Notes: generated by a model from the sequence alone, not told the origin. A stretch of DNA of 64,000 nt from Bdellovibrionales bacterium (GCA_016714165.1 JADJNU010000001.1:992001-1056000); one strand, 5' to 3'; numbered from the stretch's first letter, positions 1-8,935 are shown. Numbers and translations are program-made.

Positions 1-525
1 AAAGGAACCGGCCTTGGCGTCCATTATGCCAAGAAATTGATTGAAGGATGGGGAGGATCATTTTCGATCTCATCTGAGATGGGGCTTGGAACTTCGGTTC
101 GAGTGACTCTTCCTGTCGTTAAAGCGCCGTCCTGGTACATGGATGCCATTTCTTTAGGGGACTCCAATACCGTTATCGTAGTGGACGACGACCCCACCAT
201 TCATGCTCTGTGGCAAGAGCGGCTTAAGACCGTTCGGCCAGAGGTAACAATAGAGCATTTCTTTGAGCCAGAGTCCGTGATGTCCTGGATCGTGCAAAAT
301 CGCCAGACTCTTGATAAGTCTATTCTCCTTACAGACTACAACCTGAATTCGCGAGCTGGCGACGGGATTTCTGTTTTAGAACGCTTCGGCGGCACTCATC
401 CGTTTTCGGTGATGGTTACAAGCGCGTTCGACGATCAGCGACTTCAGGAACAGTGTGAGAAATTGAACGTTAAAATACTGCCCAAATCGGTGATGAATTT
501 CGTGCCGATACAGGTGATGCAATGA
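1..525 (+). CDS. Hybrid sensor histidine kinase, C-terminal part with receiver domain
   Basis: The reading frame is open from base 1, so the gene starts outside the window. The first codons give the end of a HATPase_c domain: the GTGLG G2 box and the usual 'GG.F.I.SE.G.GT.V.VTLP' ending. A receiver-like domain follows, with an acidic pair VVDDDP, the phospho-acceptor Asp in LLTDYNL, a Ser/Thr switch in MVTSAF and the conserved Lys in LPKS. Known role of the family: autophosphorylation on His and phosphotransfer to Asp in signalling. The input domain is not visible, so the stimulus is unknown. The stop overlaps the next gene by 4 bases, which suggests coupling. Confidence 0.85.
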   Translation, partial: KGTGLGVHYAKKLIEGWGGSFSISSEMGLGTSVRVTLPVVKAPSWYMDAISLGDSNTVIVVDDDPTIHALWQERLKTVRPEVTIEHFFEPESVMSWIVQNRQTLDKSILLTDYNLNSRAGDGISVLERFGGTHPFSVMVTSAFDDQRLQEQCEKLNVKILPKSVMNFVPIQVMQ

Positions 526-1064
526 TTATTATTCGACCCACTGGCGACCTCGCCAAGCGAATGAAGATTAAGCTTTTCCCGACCAACGAACAGTCGTCCA
601 CATTGCTGGGCGACTGGTATGCACTCGATCTCGTACTCGATCGGCAGCAGTATATTCTCTGCGTGAGTGAAAATGGGAGGCTACCACTTGTCCTAAAGGC
701 CGCGCCTTACGCAAACTTTCCTGAGCGGCTTCCCTTGGCTCTGAACGATCTTCTAATGGGGATCGGGGTTCCGCACAAGAAAGCTCAACAAGAAATCACG
801 AAAATGGATGCCGTGATTTTGGCGAAAACAGTCAATCGCTCTGTTCTTGGTTCAATGAACGAGTGCCGATATTCGCTTCAAGCCCATGCCCAAATGGGTC
901 GGCTTCAGCACGATTCTCCGCGCATGTCCCTTTGGCTGGCTGATTTAATTTCGCTTGTTCTTCCAGACTACACGCCAAAAGATACTGTGCTAAAACTTTT
1001 TGGTGAGCCACCAGCCCCTCGGCCTCGACGGCCACATCTTTCTATCGTTTCTTCAAGAGATTAG
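522..1064 (+). CDS. DUF6933-like protein of unknown function
   Basis: A 180-residue soluble protein without signal peptide or membrane segment. The opening 'MIIIRPTGDLAKRMK' followed by 'LLGDWYA' and 'LCVSE..RLPLVL.AAP' matches, from memory, the DUF6933 family, whose function is not known. Its ATG overlaps the stop of the kinase gene (ATGA), so it is probably co-translated with that sensor. The C-terminus is Pro/Arg-rich. It converges with the cupredoxin gene, leaving only about 15 bases between stops and no clear terminator. Function is unassigned. Confidence 0.6.
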   Translation: MIIIRPTGDLAKRMKIKLFPTNEQSSTLLGDWYALDLVLDRQQYILCVSENGRLPLVLKAAPYANFPERLPLALNDLLMGIGVPHKKAQQEITKMDAVILAKTVNRSVLGSMNECRYSLQAHAQMGRLQHDSPRMSLWLADLISLVLPDYTPKDTVLKLFGEPPAPRPRRPHLSIVSSRD

Positions 1065-1079
1065 TTTGTATACCACAGA

Positions 1080-1412
1080 TTATCTGACAAAAATCTTCCC
1101 TCCGGCCATCATACCCATTCCGCAACCAAAACGGATTTCGCCTTTTTCGAGTTTTCCCACTTCGATTTTTACTTCTTTGTTGAGCGGCAAATCCCTTTTT
1201 ATTTTTTTAGACGGGATTTGAATTTTCGTGGCGCAGGTCGAATCAGTTTTTCTCGTGATCTTTAGAATTACGGGAATACCTGGGTTCACATCCACACTGT
1301 TCGGCTCGAAGCCATTTTCAGTGACGGAAAGAGTGACGATTTGTGGTTTTTCCTTTGCTTCAGCGGTCGAAAGCAATGCTAAAGACAAAAATACTGCAAT
1401 AAACGATTTCAT
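1080..1412 (-). CDS. Periplasmic cupredoxin-like protein
   Basis: 110 residues with a clear signal peptide (MKSFIAVFLSLALLSTAEA, cleavage after about residue 19) and a cupredoxin_1-type fold pattern: 'VTENGFEPNSVDVNPGIPVIL', a Cys in 'DSTCATKI', and the Cys/Met-rich 'FGCGMGMM' where copper ligands are expected. It is the last gene of the efflux operon; its start ATG shares the final A of the cusA stop (TAATG) and its Shine-Dalgarno (gaggagg) lies inside the cusA end. The likely role is periplasmic copper binding or handing over metal to the CusCBA-type pump. The metal is inferred from context, not shown. Confidence 0.75.
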   Translation of the reverse strand: MKSFIAVFLSLALLSTAEAKEKPQIVTLSVTENGFEPNSVDVNPGIPVILKITRKTDSTCATKIQIPSKKIKRDLPLNKEVKIEVGKLEKGEIRFGCGMGMMAGGKIFVR

Positions 1413-4400
1413 TAGGCCTCCTCGGGTTTAGTTGTTGGATTATTAAAATATGATTTCTGCTTCCAGAGATAGAAGACAACTGGATAAATGAGGAGTTCCA
1501 ATAGGAAAGAAGTGATTAGACCGCCTATCATCGGCGCCGCAATTCTCTTCATTACGTCAGCCCCAGCGCCAACACTCCACATGATGGGAGTGAGGCCCAC
1601 GAAAAGTGTTGAAACTGTCATAAGTTTTGGCCTAATTCGATGAACTGCTCCCTCAACTACTGCCGCTTTCAGATCTGAAAGTGACTTCATCTTTCCTCTC
1701 TTCACGCGATCATCAAATGCAAGATCGAGGTACATGAGCATGAAAACCCCGGTTTCAGCATCAAGGCCAAGGAGTGCAATCATTCCGACCCATGCAGCGA
1801 TTGAAAGATTGTAATCAAGCAGAACCAAAAACCACACTGCACCTATCAACGAAAACGGAACGGCTAAAAGCACTATTCCCGTTTTCACCCAAGACTTCGT
1901 ATTGAAATAGAGGAGGAATAGAATCAAAATAAGAGTGAACGGGACTACGACCTTAAGCCGTTCCTTCACTCTTTCCATATTCTCAAATTGACCGCTCCAA
2001 GTGGTTACAATTCCGCTAGGAACTTTAACTTTTTGGTCCAAATGCGCTTTGCCTTTTTCGACGTAGGAACCGATGTCAATAACCTTTGGGTCAATATCGA
2101 CATAAACGTAACCAACAAGTTGCGCGTTTTCGTTGCGAATCATACTAGGACCTTCTCTGAAGTGGACCTTAGCAACGGCACTCAATGGAATCTGAGCCCC
2201 TGTCGGGCTCGTAATGAGAAGCCTACCAATAGCTCCAGCATCTTGCCTGAAGGCCGGAGCTGCTCGAACCTGAATGGGATAGCGTTCTCTTGTGGCAAGA
2301 ATCTGTGAGACGTTTTCTCCTCCTATGAGTCGCATGGCTTGATCTTGAGCGTCTTTCAGCGAAAGGCCATAGGATTTTAATTTCTCTCGATCAAAATCCA
2401 CATCAAGGAAGTAGCCGCTTGCAATTCTCTCGGCGATTACGCTTCTAGTCCCCGGAAGAGTTTTAAGTTCACGCTCAATGTCTGCGCCAATGGCTTGGAT
2501 GGTTTTGAGATCGTCCCCAAAAATTTTGATGCCGACGGGGCTCCGGATTCCCGTAGAGAGCATGTCAATACGGTTTTTGATCGGCATCGTCCAGATGTTC
2601 GGCATTCCGAGAAAGTTCAATTTTTCGTTCATATCCTCGATGAGTTGATCCTCGCCAATTGTTTCTGGCCAAACTCTTTGAAAAGGCGCCTTCACGGGTT
2701 CGGGCAAGAAGGAGTACCATCGTTTCACTTTTCGCCACTCGGATTTTGGTTTTAAAGTAATAGTGGTTTCCACCATACTGAGAGGAGCCGTATCGGTCGA
2801 AGTTTCAGCTCGTCCAGCCTTGCCAAAAACTGTGTCGACTTCAGGAAAAGACTTAAGGATTTGGTCCTGAACAGTCAGGACTCTCTGCGCTTCACTGACA
2901 GAGATCCCCGGAAGCGCCGTTGGCATGTAAAGGAGGCTTCCTTCGTGAAGGGTGGGCATGAATTCAGATCCCAACATCATAAACCCAGGAATGATGGAAA
3001 GAGTTCCTGCAAATGCTAGAGCGAGAGTCTTTTTTTTGTGATTTAAAACCCAGTCCAAGACGGGTTCGTAAATTCTAAAAAGTCTTCGACTAATAGGATG
3101 CTTGTGCTCTGAATAATATTTCCCCACGAAAATAGCGTTTGCAATCTGGTTGAGCCAAGGTTTTGAAAACGTGAAAGGGTTCACCCTGGCAAACAGCATC
3201 CGCATCGCGGGGTCGAGAGTAATCGCAAGTATTGCAGCGATCGCCATAGTGATATTTTTTGAGAGGGCCAGCGGACGAAAGAGCCGCCCTTCCTGATCCA
3301 CGAGAGTAAAGATAGGAATGAAGGCAACGGCAATTACAAGAAGAGAGAAAAAAACCGCAGGCCCGACTTCCGTCAGCGCTTCGAGGCGTACCTTGAAAAA
3401 ATCTCCCTTTCTCCCGCCTTCATCCCAAAGTTGTATCTTACGGTAGGCATTCTCAACCTCAACTATCGCGCCATCAACGAGGACGCCTATGGAAATTGCA
3501 ATTCCAGCCAACGACATGATGTTGGAACTCATTCCCATTAAATACATGGGAATAAATGCAAGGAGCACCGAAATCGGAATCGTAATAATAGGCACGAGGG
3601 CCGACGGAATATGCCAAAGAAAAAGTAAAATAATAAGGCTTACTACGATGAGTTCTTCCGTAAGCGTGTGCTTGAGTGTGCCGATTGCTCGTTCTATCAG
3701 GTCGGAACGGTCGTAGACTGAGATGATTTTCACGCCTTCGGGAAGAGATTTTTCGATCTCTTGAATTTTTCTCTTTACGCGGCCAATGACCTCGGGAGCG
3801 TCTTCTCCTTGGCGCATCACAATGATGCCGCCTACGGTATCACCAAGGCCGTTAAAATCCGTAATCCCGCGACGCATCTCTGGCCCGACGGAAACAGTCG
3901 AAACTTGTTTCACAAGAATGGGCGCGCGACTCCGTGGATTATAAGCAACGACCGCATCTTCGATGTCCTCTACCTTGTCAACGAGCCCACGGCTTCTGAC
4001 CATGGCCTCTGTACCTGAAAACTCAATGGTTCGACCACCGCTTTCTTGGTTTGAATTCTTAACGGCCTGTAAAACTTGTTCCATCGTGACTTCAAAAAGC
4101 TGAAGTTTCGTGGGATCAATTTTCACCTGATATTGCTTTACGAATCCGCCCACGGGAGCGACTTCTGCAACTCCCTGAACAGATTGGAGCTGGAAGCGAA
4201 TGAGCCAATCTTGAAGAGACCTTAAATCCGCTGAGTTAAATCGCCCGGACTCATCTCTAAGCACGTACTGATACACCCAACCCACGCTGGTTGCATCGGG
4301 GCCGATTTCCGTTTTTACGCCCTCGGGAATCTGCGAGGTGATGCGATTGAGATTTTCTAAAACCCTACTTCTGGCCCAGTATAAGTCCGTTCCGTCTTCG

Positions 4401-4687
4401 AAAATAACGTAAACATAGGAAAATCCGTAATCAGAAAATCCTCGTACTGATTTTACCTTTGGTGCTCCCAACATCGCCGAAACGACCGGATACGTAACCT
4501 GATTTTCCATAATGTCAGGCGAGCGGTCCCATTTCGAATAGATAATTACCTGTGTGTCAGAGAGATCGGGAATGGCGTCAAGGGGCATTCGCTTCAAGGA
4601 GTAAGCGCCCACCAGAGCGAATACTGTTGTCATAAGAATGACTAAAAAGCGATTATGGGCGGAGAACTCAATGACTCTCTTAATCAT
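1412..4687 (-). CDS. cusA: Heavy-metal RND efflux pump, CusA-type inner membrane transporter
   Basis: 1091 residues, the expected length for HME-RND pumps, with the twelve-helix layout and two large periplasmic loops. Family marks: N-terminal 'FALVGAYSLKRMPLDAIPDLSDTQV', the transmembrane acidic motif 'GVLVDGAIVEVENA' near residue 400, and 'LLGLDAETGVFMLMYLDLA' near the end. The segment 'MPIKNRIDMLSTGIRSP' with its methionines is characteristic of Cu(I)/Ag(I) transporters of the CusA branch rather than CzcA. Proton-driven export of Cu/Ag from periplasm or cytoplasm is the family role. The start overlaps the adaptor gene stop by 8 bases, indicating one operon read leftward. Confidence 0.93.
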   Translation of the reverse strand: MIKRVIEFSAHNRFLVILMTTVFALVGAYSLKRMPLDAIPDLSDTQVIIYSKWDRSPDIMENQVTYPVVSAMLGAPKVKSVRGFSDYGFSYVYVIFEDGTDLYWARSRVLENLNRITSQIPEGVKTEIGPDATSVGWVYQYVLRDESGRFNSADLRSLQDWLIRFQLQSVQGVAEVAPVGGFVKQYQVKIDPTKLQLFEVTMEQVLQAVKNSNQESGGRTIEFSGTEAMVRSRGLVDKVEDIEDAVVAYNPRSRAPILVKQVSTVSVGPEMRRGITDFNGLGDTVGGIIVMRQGEDAPEVIGRVKRKIQEIEKSLPEGVKIISVYDRSDLIERAIGTLKHTLTEELIVVSLIILLFLWHIPSALVPIITIPISVLLAFIPMYLMGMSSNIMSLAGIAISIGVLVDGAIVEVENAYRKIQLWDEGGRKGDFFKVRLEALTEVGPAVFFSLLVIAVAFIPIFTLVDQEGRLFRPLALSKNITMAIAAILAITLDPAMRMLFARVNPFTFSKPWLNQIANAIFVGKYYSEHKHPISRRLFRIYEPVLDWVLNHKKKTLALAFAGTLSIIPGFMMLGSEFMPTLHEGSLLYMPTALPGISVSEAQRVLTVQDQILKSFPEVDTVFGKAGRAETSTDTAPLSMVETTITLKPKSEWRKVKRWYSFLPEPVKAPFQRVWPETIGEDQLIEDMNEKLNFLGMPNIWTMPIKNRIDMLSTGIRSPVGIKIFGDDLKTIQAIGADIERELKTLPGTRSVIAERIASGYFLDVDFDREKLKSYGLSLKDAQDQAMRLIGGENVSQILATRERYPIQVRAAPAFRQDAGAIGRLLITSPTGAQIPLSAVAKVHFREGPSMIRNENAQLVGYVYVDIDPKVIDIGSYVEKGKAHLDQKVKVPSGIVTTWSGQFENMERVKERLKVVVPFTLILILFLLYFNTKSWVKTGIVLLAVPFSLIGAVWFLVLLDYNLSIAAWVGMIALLGLDAETGVFMLMYLDLAFDDRVKRGKMKSLSDLKAAVVEGAVHRIRPKLMTVSTLFVGLTPIMWSVGAGADVMKRIAAPMIGGLITSFLLELLIYPVVFYLWKQKSYFNNPTTKPEEA

Positions 4688-5507
4688 TAGCCCCTCGAAT
4701 TTTTGCTTCAGAATCGATCAAAAAATTCGGTCCGGAGCTAATCACGTCGCCGGGGTTCAATCCTACCCTCACTTCATAAAATCCTTCTGTTTTTAATCCA
4801 AGCCTCACTCGCTTTGCGGTGAGGCTGTTGTCTTTATTAACCAGGTAGACCAGATCTCCACTTCCGGTATGAAGTACGGCGCTCTCCGGTATCGCAACTC
4901 GATCTTTAAGAACGAGCACAATTTCTCCACGAAAACTCGATTCTGAAAGAAGACCGCTTAGACCTTTACGAATCGCACCCACGACTCGAACTGTGCGGCT
5001 GGTGGGATCGACAATTGAGTCCACGGTTGTTACAACACCGGAGATTTCCTCCTCAGAATGGATATTGCCTGCACCCTTGAAAGAGAGGCCCGGACGAATA
5101 TAACTCAAATCTTTCTCGTAAACTTGAAAGGCGACTTGTGAACGGGAAATAATCCGACCCGAAACAGGAATAATGGCCCGAAGATCCATGGTTTCAACTT
5201 CTTGCTTTTGTGCTCCTAGAAGCATGAATTGAGATTCTGTTGCACTCACTGAAGCGCGCTTCTCTCCCTCTTTTTTCTGCTCAATTTTCTTTGTAACCTT
5301 CACGAGTTTCATGTGGCAAATGGGACACTCGCCTGGGTGGTTTTGGTGAACTTGAGGGTGCATAGGGCAAGTCCAATACGTATCCTCACTTACCTTTTCC
5401 GCAGATACGAGAGCTTCCGATGGTGCTTTCTTAATTAAATTCTTCGTAGCCAAAAATCCCACGATTGCAAAAATTAGAGCCGCAAATATCCAGATTTTTT
5501 TACTCAT
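4680..5507 (-). CDS. cusB: Efflux RND periplasmic adaptor subunit with heavy-metal-binding domain (CusB-like)
   Basis: 275 residues: one N-terminal membrane anchor (residues 5-20), then a heavy-metal binding domain with 'CPMHPQV' at 47-53 and 'CPICHMKL' at 61-68, then barrel-sandwich and beta-barrel adaptor segments ('VVTTVDSIVDPTSRTVRVV', 'AVLHTGSGDLVYLV'). It is shorter than E. coli CusB (about 400), with little room for the long alpha-helical hairpin, so contact with the outer-membrane channel may differ. Family role: links the RND pump to the TolC-like channel and delivers Cu/Ag. It overlaps both neighbours by 8 bases. Confidence 0.88.
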   Translation of the reverse strand: MSKKIWIFAALIFAIVGFLATKNLIKKAPSEALVSAEKVSEDTYWTCPMHPQVHQNHPGECPICHMKLVKVTKKIEQKKEGEKRASVSATESQFMLLGAQKQEVETMDLRAIIPVSGRIISRSQVAFQVYEKDLSYIRPGLSFKGAGNIHSEEEISGVVTTVDSIVDPTSRTVRVVGAIRKGLSGLLSESSFRGEIVLVLKDRVAIPESAVLHTGSGDLVYLVNKDNSLTAKRVRLGLKTEGFYEVRVGLNPGDVISSGPNFLIDSEAKIRGAND

Positions 5508-6707
5508 GGGAAGAGTCCTTTTCTAAAGTGTATTTTTCAAGGTTCGCGATGGCCTCTTCGTACTGCATGCGAAGGTCCAAAGCCTTGATCTTGAGGTCAG
5601 GAAAAGCTTCCATTGTCTCATGATGATCTTTCAGAGTTTCCATGTCTCGCGGAGCGAGGTTACGGACGATTTTCACTCGCTTTTCAGCACGGGGGATTAG
5701 TTTCTCTGTTAATCTTTTGAGCTGCTGCCGAATCGAACGGGCACGCGAGAGTAGGCTTTCTTTTTCAGACGAGATTTTTCGTCTTTCTTTCTCAAGCTCA
5801 TATTCCTTTTGTATGCGCTCGGCTCCGGCTTTTCCCGATTCTGAATACGGCCCCCAAGGGAATATAAATGGCAGCGTCACTCCAATCATGACTTCATTAT
5901 ATTTTTGAGACATGCTCGTAGCTCCCATTTCTTTGTAGCGAAGATTGAAATCTGGAAACCACGAAGACTTTGCCTCAAGCTCTCTTGACCTTGCGCTCTC
6001 TAAATTCCATTCAAGCGAGCGAATCTGGTGGCTGGAATTTTGGTCAACCCTAGGAATCTCTGAAAAGCTAGGTGCTTCAACAAGAATCTGAATCCGCGTT
6101 GACTCGATATTTAAGAAAGATGCAGCTTCAAGCTGTCTTTCTCTTTGTTTCTGAATGGTCTCGTCCAATTCATTGTCGAGAAGATCAAGGGCAGACTCCA
6201 CCTTAAGAAGATGAATAGCGGCGAAGCTATCGGAGCGCACGCTTGAGCGGACAAGGCGGATGTGGTTCAGTAGGATTTTCTTTTTCTCTTTAAGAAGTTC
6301 AATTCTCTCCTGTTCAACCCAAAGGGAAACGTATAGGAGCTTTGCCCACGCCATTATTTCTCTTTGATTTGCCAATTGCGTTTCTTCCTGAGACCGAGCT
6401 TCACTTTTCCGCGCTGATCGGTCTCCCGCGAGTTTTGTCGGGAACGGAATCGTCTGACTCGCTTCAAAGCCATTTGCCTGACTTCCGTCTATTGCTTTCA
6501 TTTGGATGACGCTCACCATAGGAGGGGGAATTGCTACTCCGATTGACTGGGATCGGGCGGCATCTGATTTTGTCTGTTCGATTTTGAGATCAAGGTTTTG
6601 CCTGCGGCCAGACCCAGAAAATCGGGGAGCGTCATTCTCCCTTGAGCCTCAGCGCTTTTCAGCGGAAGCAAAGACACTAAAATGACAGCAGAAAGAACTC
6701 GTTTCAT
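5500..6707 (-). CDS. cusC: TolC/CusC-family outer membrane efflux protein, reading frame broken by a one-base deletion
   Basis: The first part (6707 to about 6600) gives a signal peptide (MKRVLSAVILVSLLPLKSAEA) and 'MTLPDFLGLAAGK', then runs into nonsense and stops near 6534. Adding one A in the minus-strand AAAA at 6596-6599 restores 'GKNLDLKIEQTKSDAARSQS', the usual TolC N-terminal helix start, joined in frame to the long ORF ending at 5500. The rest is coiled-coil rich, with repeated 'ARSRELEAKSSWFPDFNLRY'-type helix pairs as in the OEP family. Restored length is about 400 residues. First gene of the operon. The ATG at 6707 is chosen because it begins the signal peptide. Confidence 0.82.
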
Positions 6708-6734
6708 ACTACTACTACGAGTCCTTAGGCCTCT

Positions 6735-6802
6735 TTGTGACACTATTTTTATCTCATTGAAATTGCTAATGTTTTTGACTTTTTCTAGTGGGCTTGTCAC
6801 AA
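6735..6802. promoter_or_regulatory. Separated inverted repeat in the divergent cus / sigma promoter region
   Basis: The intergenic space holds TTGTGACA at 6735-6742 and its exact complement TGTCACAA at 6795-6802, about 52 bases apart, one near each divergent gene. The right copy overlaps the -10 of the sigma gene promoter. This is the arrangement expected for a regulator that controls both directions. The protein that binds is not identified. Confidence 0.4.
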
Positions 6803-6803
6803 T
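6775..6803 (+). promoter_or_regulatory. Predicted sigma-70 promoter of the ECF sigma gene
   Basis: TTGACT (5 of 6 to consensus) at 6775-6780, a 17-base spacer, and CACAAT (4 of 6) at 6798-6803, about 30 bases before the ATG at 6835. Called by eye. Confidence 0.4.
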
Positions 6804-6834
6804 AAGGTCTGACTTTTCGTATTAAGGATTATGA

Positions 6835-7392
6835 ATGGACGAAAGTGTAAAACAGAAACTTTCAGACGAGGAGCTTATGAGCCTGTATATAACGGGTGAC
6901 TTCGCCGCCTTTGAAATTCTTTACAAGCGCCATTCGGGTCGCGTGTTTGACTATTTGAAAAAGAAAGTCTCCGCCGAAACAGCCCAGGATCTTCTGCAAG
7001 AAATTTTTGCCAAGCTCCATAAATCACGAGCAAAGTACAACCCTCAGTATCCGTTTCTGCCTTGGCTATTCACAATCTCGCGAAACTCTCTTATGGACTT
7101 TTATAAGCTTGCCGAAACGAAATTAACGAAGGCAAGTAGCGGCTCAGATGAGTTGCTCCAGAATCTCCCAGCCGTCGCTGTGAATGAAGCAGGTAATGTA
7201 GATTTGGCGCTACTGCTTGCCGATCTTCCTCTAAATCAAAAGCGAGCCATTGAGCTTCGCTATTTGGAGGACTGGTCCTTTGAAAAAATAGCCTCCCACA
7301 TGAATACATCCGAAGGGAATGCAAGACAGCTTATTAGCCGAGGGCTAGCGTTCGTTCGCCAATTCCGAAAAGGAGGCAAAAGTGAATCATAA
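6835..7392 (+). CDS. ECF-type RNA polymerase sigma factor
   Basis: 185 residues with only sigma regions 2 and 4. Region 2: 'DFAAFEILYKRHSGRVFDYLKKKV' and 'AQDLLQEIFAKLHKSRAKY'; region 4: 'NQKRAIELRYLEDWSFEKIASHMNTSEGNARQLISRGL', a standard helix-turn-helix for the -35 box. Known role: directs RNA polymerase to a small regulon, usually under an anti-sigma factor. It overlaps the next gene by 11 bases and is divergent from the metal efflux operon, so control of that operon is a reasonable inference. Confidence 0.9.
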   Translation: MDESVKQKLSDEELMSLYITGDFAAFEILYKRHSGRVFDYLKKKVSAETAQDLLQEIFAKLHKSRAKYNPQYPFLPWLFTISRNSLMDFYKLAETKLTKASSGSDELLQNLPAVAVNEAGNVDLALLLADLPLNQKRAIELRYLEDWSFEKIASHMNTSEGNARQLISRGLAFVRQFRKGGKSES

Positions 7393-7909
7393 AATCACTG
7401 AAAGAGAATGGCTTGAAGACTTTAGCGACTTTGTCTCCTCTGAGGGAACATCGGTTCCAGATAATGTTTCACAAAATATTTTGAGTTATGTTCATCGCGA
7501 ACTAAACCCATCTGCTTGGTTTGTGTTCGCCAAACTTATGGGAATTCATTCGGTCGTGGGTACTCTGTCGCTCTCTATTTGTGAGCAGTTTGGGATGAGC
7601 CCATTCAGTACGGGGATATCCCTCACAGAATTCTTCATGAGGCTTGGCCATTCAATTTGCATGGCTCTTTGCGGTTTTCTCTTCGTGGGGCTTAGTGTGG
7701 CGCTTGCTTTCTTTATGTTGAAATCTGAAGAGCTTTCTGTTCTAAAGAAGAACTCTTGGATTCAAATTCCGAGCCTTGGTCTTTTATCACTGGCTGTTTT
7801 CATTGGCTTCGGTGCTGAGATGGTCTTTGGAATCGGATTCCTTTGGTTCATCGGTGCAATGCTTGGTGGATTTACGCCGATTCTAATTCGGAATTTAAAG
7901 ACTGCGTGA
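7382..7909 (+). CDS. Four-helix membrane protein, possible anti-sigma partner
   Basis: 175 residues starting at GTG 7382, overlapping the sigma gene. Residues 1-45 are soluble and charged; then come four hydrophobic stretches ('MGIHSVVGTLSLSI', 'SICMALCGFLFVGLSVALAFF', 'IPSLGLLSLAVFIGFGAEMV', 'IGFLWFIGAMLGGF'). I do not recognise a named family. The layout (short cytoplasmic head, membrane domain, translational overlap with an ECF sigma) is that of membrane anti-sigma factors, but no zinc HxxxCxxC motif is seen, so the role is inferred from position only. Confidence 0.6.
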   Translation: MNHKITEREWLEDFSDFVSSEGTSVPDNVSQNILSYVHRELNPSAWFVFAKLMGIHSVVGTLSLSICEQFGMSPFSTGISLTEFFMRLGHSICMALCGFLFVGLSVALAFFMLKSEELSVLKKNSWIQIPSLGLLSLAVFIGFGAEMVFGIGFLWFIGAMLGGFTPILIRNLKTA

Positions 7910-7981
7910 GCCAATAATACACGATTGGTTGGCCTGGCTCGTATTTGCGCAAAAGTGAAATCCGATGAATTGGCGGTTAAA

Positions 7982-8257
7982 ATGGCAGCACTTCGTCTCG
8001 TATTTTTTCAAGGATGCCCGAACGCTGAAAGGGCGCGAAAACTGTTAACGGAAATTGGCCTTCCTTATGAGGAAGTAAGACAGGACGACCTCCCCTTTGG
8101 TGATCCACTCAAGGGGTATGCTTCACCAACGGTTCTCGACGGCAAAAAAATTATATTCGGCTCGAAAACTGGGGAAAATAGCGGTGGCTGTTCTCTTGAA
8201 ATCCCCTCACTGGATCAATTGCGAATCCTCCTCGACATAAAAAAGACCCGTTCGTAA
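7982..8257 (+). CDS. Small thioredoxin-fold / glutaredoxin-like protein
   Basis: About 91 residues from the ATG at 7982. 'LRLVFFQGCPNAERARKLLTEIGLPYEEV' is the beta-alpha-beta start of a thioredoxin fold with a single Cys (GCPNAE) in place of CxxC, followed by 'ASPTVLDGKKI', where a cis-Pro is expected (SPT). Proteins of this kind are often found beside metal and mercury resistance genes. A TTG start at 7925 is possible but adds a tail unlike the fold. It follows the membrane gene by about 70 bases. Confidence 0.65.
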   Translation: MAALRLVFFQGCPNAERARKLLTEIGLPYEEVRQDDLPFGDPLKGYASPTVLDGKKIIFGSKTGENSGGCSLEIPSLDQLRILLDIKKTRS

Positions 8258-8455
8258 ATCCAAAATGCGTTCTGAATTCAAAACACAACTAAGTGTTTGT
8301 AATTTATAACTTCTCGCTCTCTTCCGTTCGCGCAGACAAACAAAAACTGTGAATTTTTAGCCAGCGCATTTTCATTCAAAATCAATTTATCATTTCATCT
8401 CAAATACTTACATCACTTCGGCACACTTGGCCTGCTCCGTGAAATACATCCCATC
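8258..8455. other. Intergenic region between cargo and secretion element
   Basis: An AT-rich 198-base gap without any open frame or tRNA-like piece. I looked for a copy of the tRNA-Asp 3' end (the likely attachment core) and found none, so this is not recognisably the left end of the element. Confidence 0.4.
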
Positions 8456-8650
8456 ATGAGAGCGCTGAAGTTCTCGAACTTACCGGAGGTGGAAGTGAAA
8501 CCAAAAATGATTTCAAACTGGCTGCGACGGCTCTACGCCATGCTTTACAAACAATCCAATGGCTCGCTGGAAGAATGGGAACGCCTGGAATTTCGTAAAC
8601 CAGCGCCGCCCAGAGAGCGCGAATACACCAAGCCTGGAGCGGCATCATGA
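8456..8650 (+). CDS. Small hypothetical protein at the head of the secretion region
   Basis: 64 residues from ATG 8456 to TGA 8650, basic and Trp/Arg-rich in the middle ('NWLRRLYAMLYKQSNGSLEEWERLEFRKP'). No family recognised. Its stop overlaps an ATG (ATGA at 8647-8650), the usual sign of translational coupling to the next gene. No convincing Shine-Dalgarno is seen. Confidence 0.45.
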   Translation: MRALKFSNLPEVEVKPKMISNWLRRLYAMLYKQSNGSLEEWERLEFRKPAPPREREYTKPGAAS

Positions 8651-8935
8651 GACGATCCAAATTCAAAAAAGCCGGAAAACCTGAGCCAAGAAAACTTTGA
8701 ACTTCTCAAGGAGGCTTTGGCCTACCTGAGCCCGAAGCAGCGCCTGATCGTATATCTGCGCTTTTGGGATAACATGACGATCCAGGAAATTGCCCGCTAC
8801 ATCGGCCAATCCTGGAACTCCACTGACATGATGCTCGATGGAGCCGTCAACCACCTTCGGGTAAGGATCATCCAATTGACCCATGCCCGTGAAGAATCAT
8901 TTTTACTGAACCAGTTCTGCCCAATGGCCGCTTAA
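8647..8935 (+). CDS. Sigma-70 region 4-like small DNA-binding protein, apparent frameshift near the start
   Basis: The body (from about 8672) reads 'ENFELLKEALAYLSPKQRLIVYLRFWDNMTIQEIARYIGQSWNST', a sigma region 4 helix-turn-helix without region 2. From the coupled ATG at 8647 the frame gives 'MRRSKFKKAG' and stops at 8700. Removing one A from the A6 run at 8665-8670 yields 'MRRSKFKKPENLSQENFE', joined to the body. Otherwise the gene must start at CTG 8681 or TTG 8717, the latter only two bases after AAGGAGG. It may be a transcription activator of the secretion operon that follows; inference. Confidence 0.6.

Noticed and set aside
1988..4018. Plus-strand frames inside cusA
   Set aside because: Antisense shadows of the RND pump; none has a domain or start signal.
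8258..8455. Search for the left attachment site next to the T4SS genes
   Set aside because: No copy of the tRNA-Asp 3' end or other repeat of the right junction is present.
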